A DNA stretch of 15,602 nucleotides from contig JBMFKS010000071.1 in assembly GCA_049972045.1 (NCBI GenBank), positions 1-15,602 of the forward strand. Direction: 5' to 3'. This document shows, piece by piece, positions 15,295 to 15,602 of the stretch. The translations under genes and the position numbers were made by a program. Source of the DNA: SpSt-77 sp049972045 (GTDB taxonomy: Bacteria; Chloroflexota; Anaerolineae; B4-G1; DUEL01). The stretch's first letter is position 1, and each line of letters begins with the position of its first letter. The notes below the pieces were generated by a model, which made no database searches, was not told the origin of the DNA, and was given only the letters and a program-made list of their open reading frames with translations.

Positions 15295-15390
15295 ACGGGC
15301 TTTATGACGGGGCATGTCCCGGATACGATTGCTATTTTGTAGGACTTATATAAGACCATTGCGCCCGATGGGACGTCGGGCTATATTGCC

Positions 15391-15602
15391 CCTCCCCCCT
15401 GCCCCTCTCCCCGCTGCCGCTGCGCGGCGCGGGGAGGAGGGAGGTCGGATTGCCAATCCGACCTAGTGGTTTGTCAACAGCACTTTTGTGGGTCTTTGCG
15501 CCCTCCAGTAGGGCAACTGTGAGCCGTTGCCCTACGCCCCGAGCCCTCGGGCCGAAGGGCCCTCGGCCCAAGGCCTTCGGCCCCGAGGCCTCAGGCCGAG
15601 GG
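15391..15602. repeat. Cluster of palindromes at the right edge
   Basis: From left to right: a pyrimidine/purine-rich hairpin CTCCCCGC/GCGGGGAG (15407-15414, 15429-15436); a perfect 10-bp stem AGGTCGGATT-GCC-AATCCGACCT (15442-15464); a 10-bp stem GTAGGGCAAC/GTTGCCCTAC (15508-15517, 15526-15535); and a run of GGGCCGA/TCGGCCC-type hairpins from 15549 that continues past the window. The whole 15295-15602 stretch lacks a credible gene. The last part resembles the middle of the repeat at 11584-11818 (CTCGGGCCGAAGG, CCCTCGGCCTG on minus). Confidence 0.7.

Noticed and set aside
15326..15351. Plus-strand promoter TTGCTA ... TATATAA
   Set aside because: The spacer is only about 14 bp, the -35 is poor, and no gene or terminator follows.

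Overview
This 15.6 kb window is GC-rich chromosomal DNA. It probably comes from a Chloroflexota bacterium (Anaerolineae-like). That placement is an inference from the style of the genes: Thr/Pro-rich 'PTPTP' linkers after an N-terminal membrane anchor, a DUF1786 protein, a pyruvate phosphate dikinase with extra segments, and many short GC-rich palindromic repeats between and inside genes. No rRNA or ribosomal protein is present to confirm it. Almost every gene lies on the minus strand; only the end of an integrase, entering from the left edge, lies on plus.

Left edge (1-743): the last 45 codons of an integron-type tyrosine recombinase, followed by about 600 bp without a convincing protein gene. 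In this gap I can read two complete small transcription units facing each other. On plus, a TTGACG-17-TACACT promoter leads into a predicted RNA of about 75 nt that ends in a textbook intrinsic terminator. On minus, a TTGACG-16-TATACT promoter leads into a predicted RNA of about 150 nt that ends in a 14-bp hairpin. The two would overlap antisense. This is the best candidate here for something undescribed.

Middle (744-10308, all minus): in transcription order, a 122-aa membrane-anchored protein and its larger paralogue (ATGA overlap), a DUF1786 ASKHA-fold protein, moeA, mtaB (tRNA ct6A/t6A methylthiotransferase, with a repeat inserted in frame), a fused MNT-HEPN protein, a HIT hydrolase, an AcuB-like CBS-CBS-ACT protein, an SDR-type L-threonine 3-dehydrogenase, and an alkaline-phosphatase-superfamily phosphodiesterase with a membrane C-terminus. 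Many junctions are only 5-6 nt, so much of this is probably co-transcribed. Palindromes and a heptamer tandem repeat mark the larger gaps.

Right (10331-15602): a tRNA-Leu(CAA) with an excellent promoter and its own terminator, a MOSC-domain protein and moaC (molybdenum cofactor pathway, as is moeA), a large palindromic repeat element, ppdK (central carbon metabolism, PEP/pyruvate interconversion), and a small membrane protein that shares a consensus-like promoter with ppdK. The last 300 bp are a cluster of hairpins with no gene. The repeat element before ppdK has a second, shorter copy at the far left, where its hairpin supplies the stop codon of the phosphodiesterase gene.
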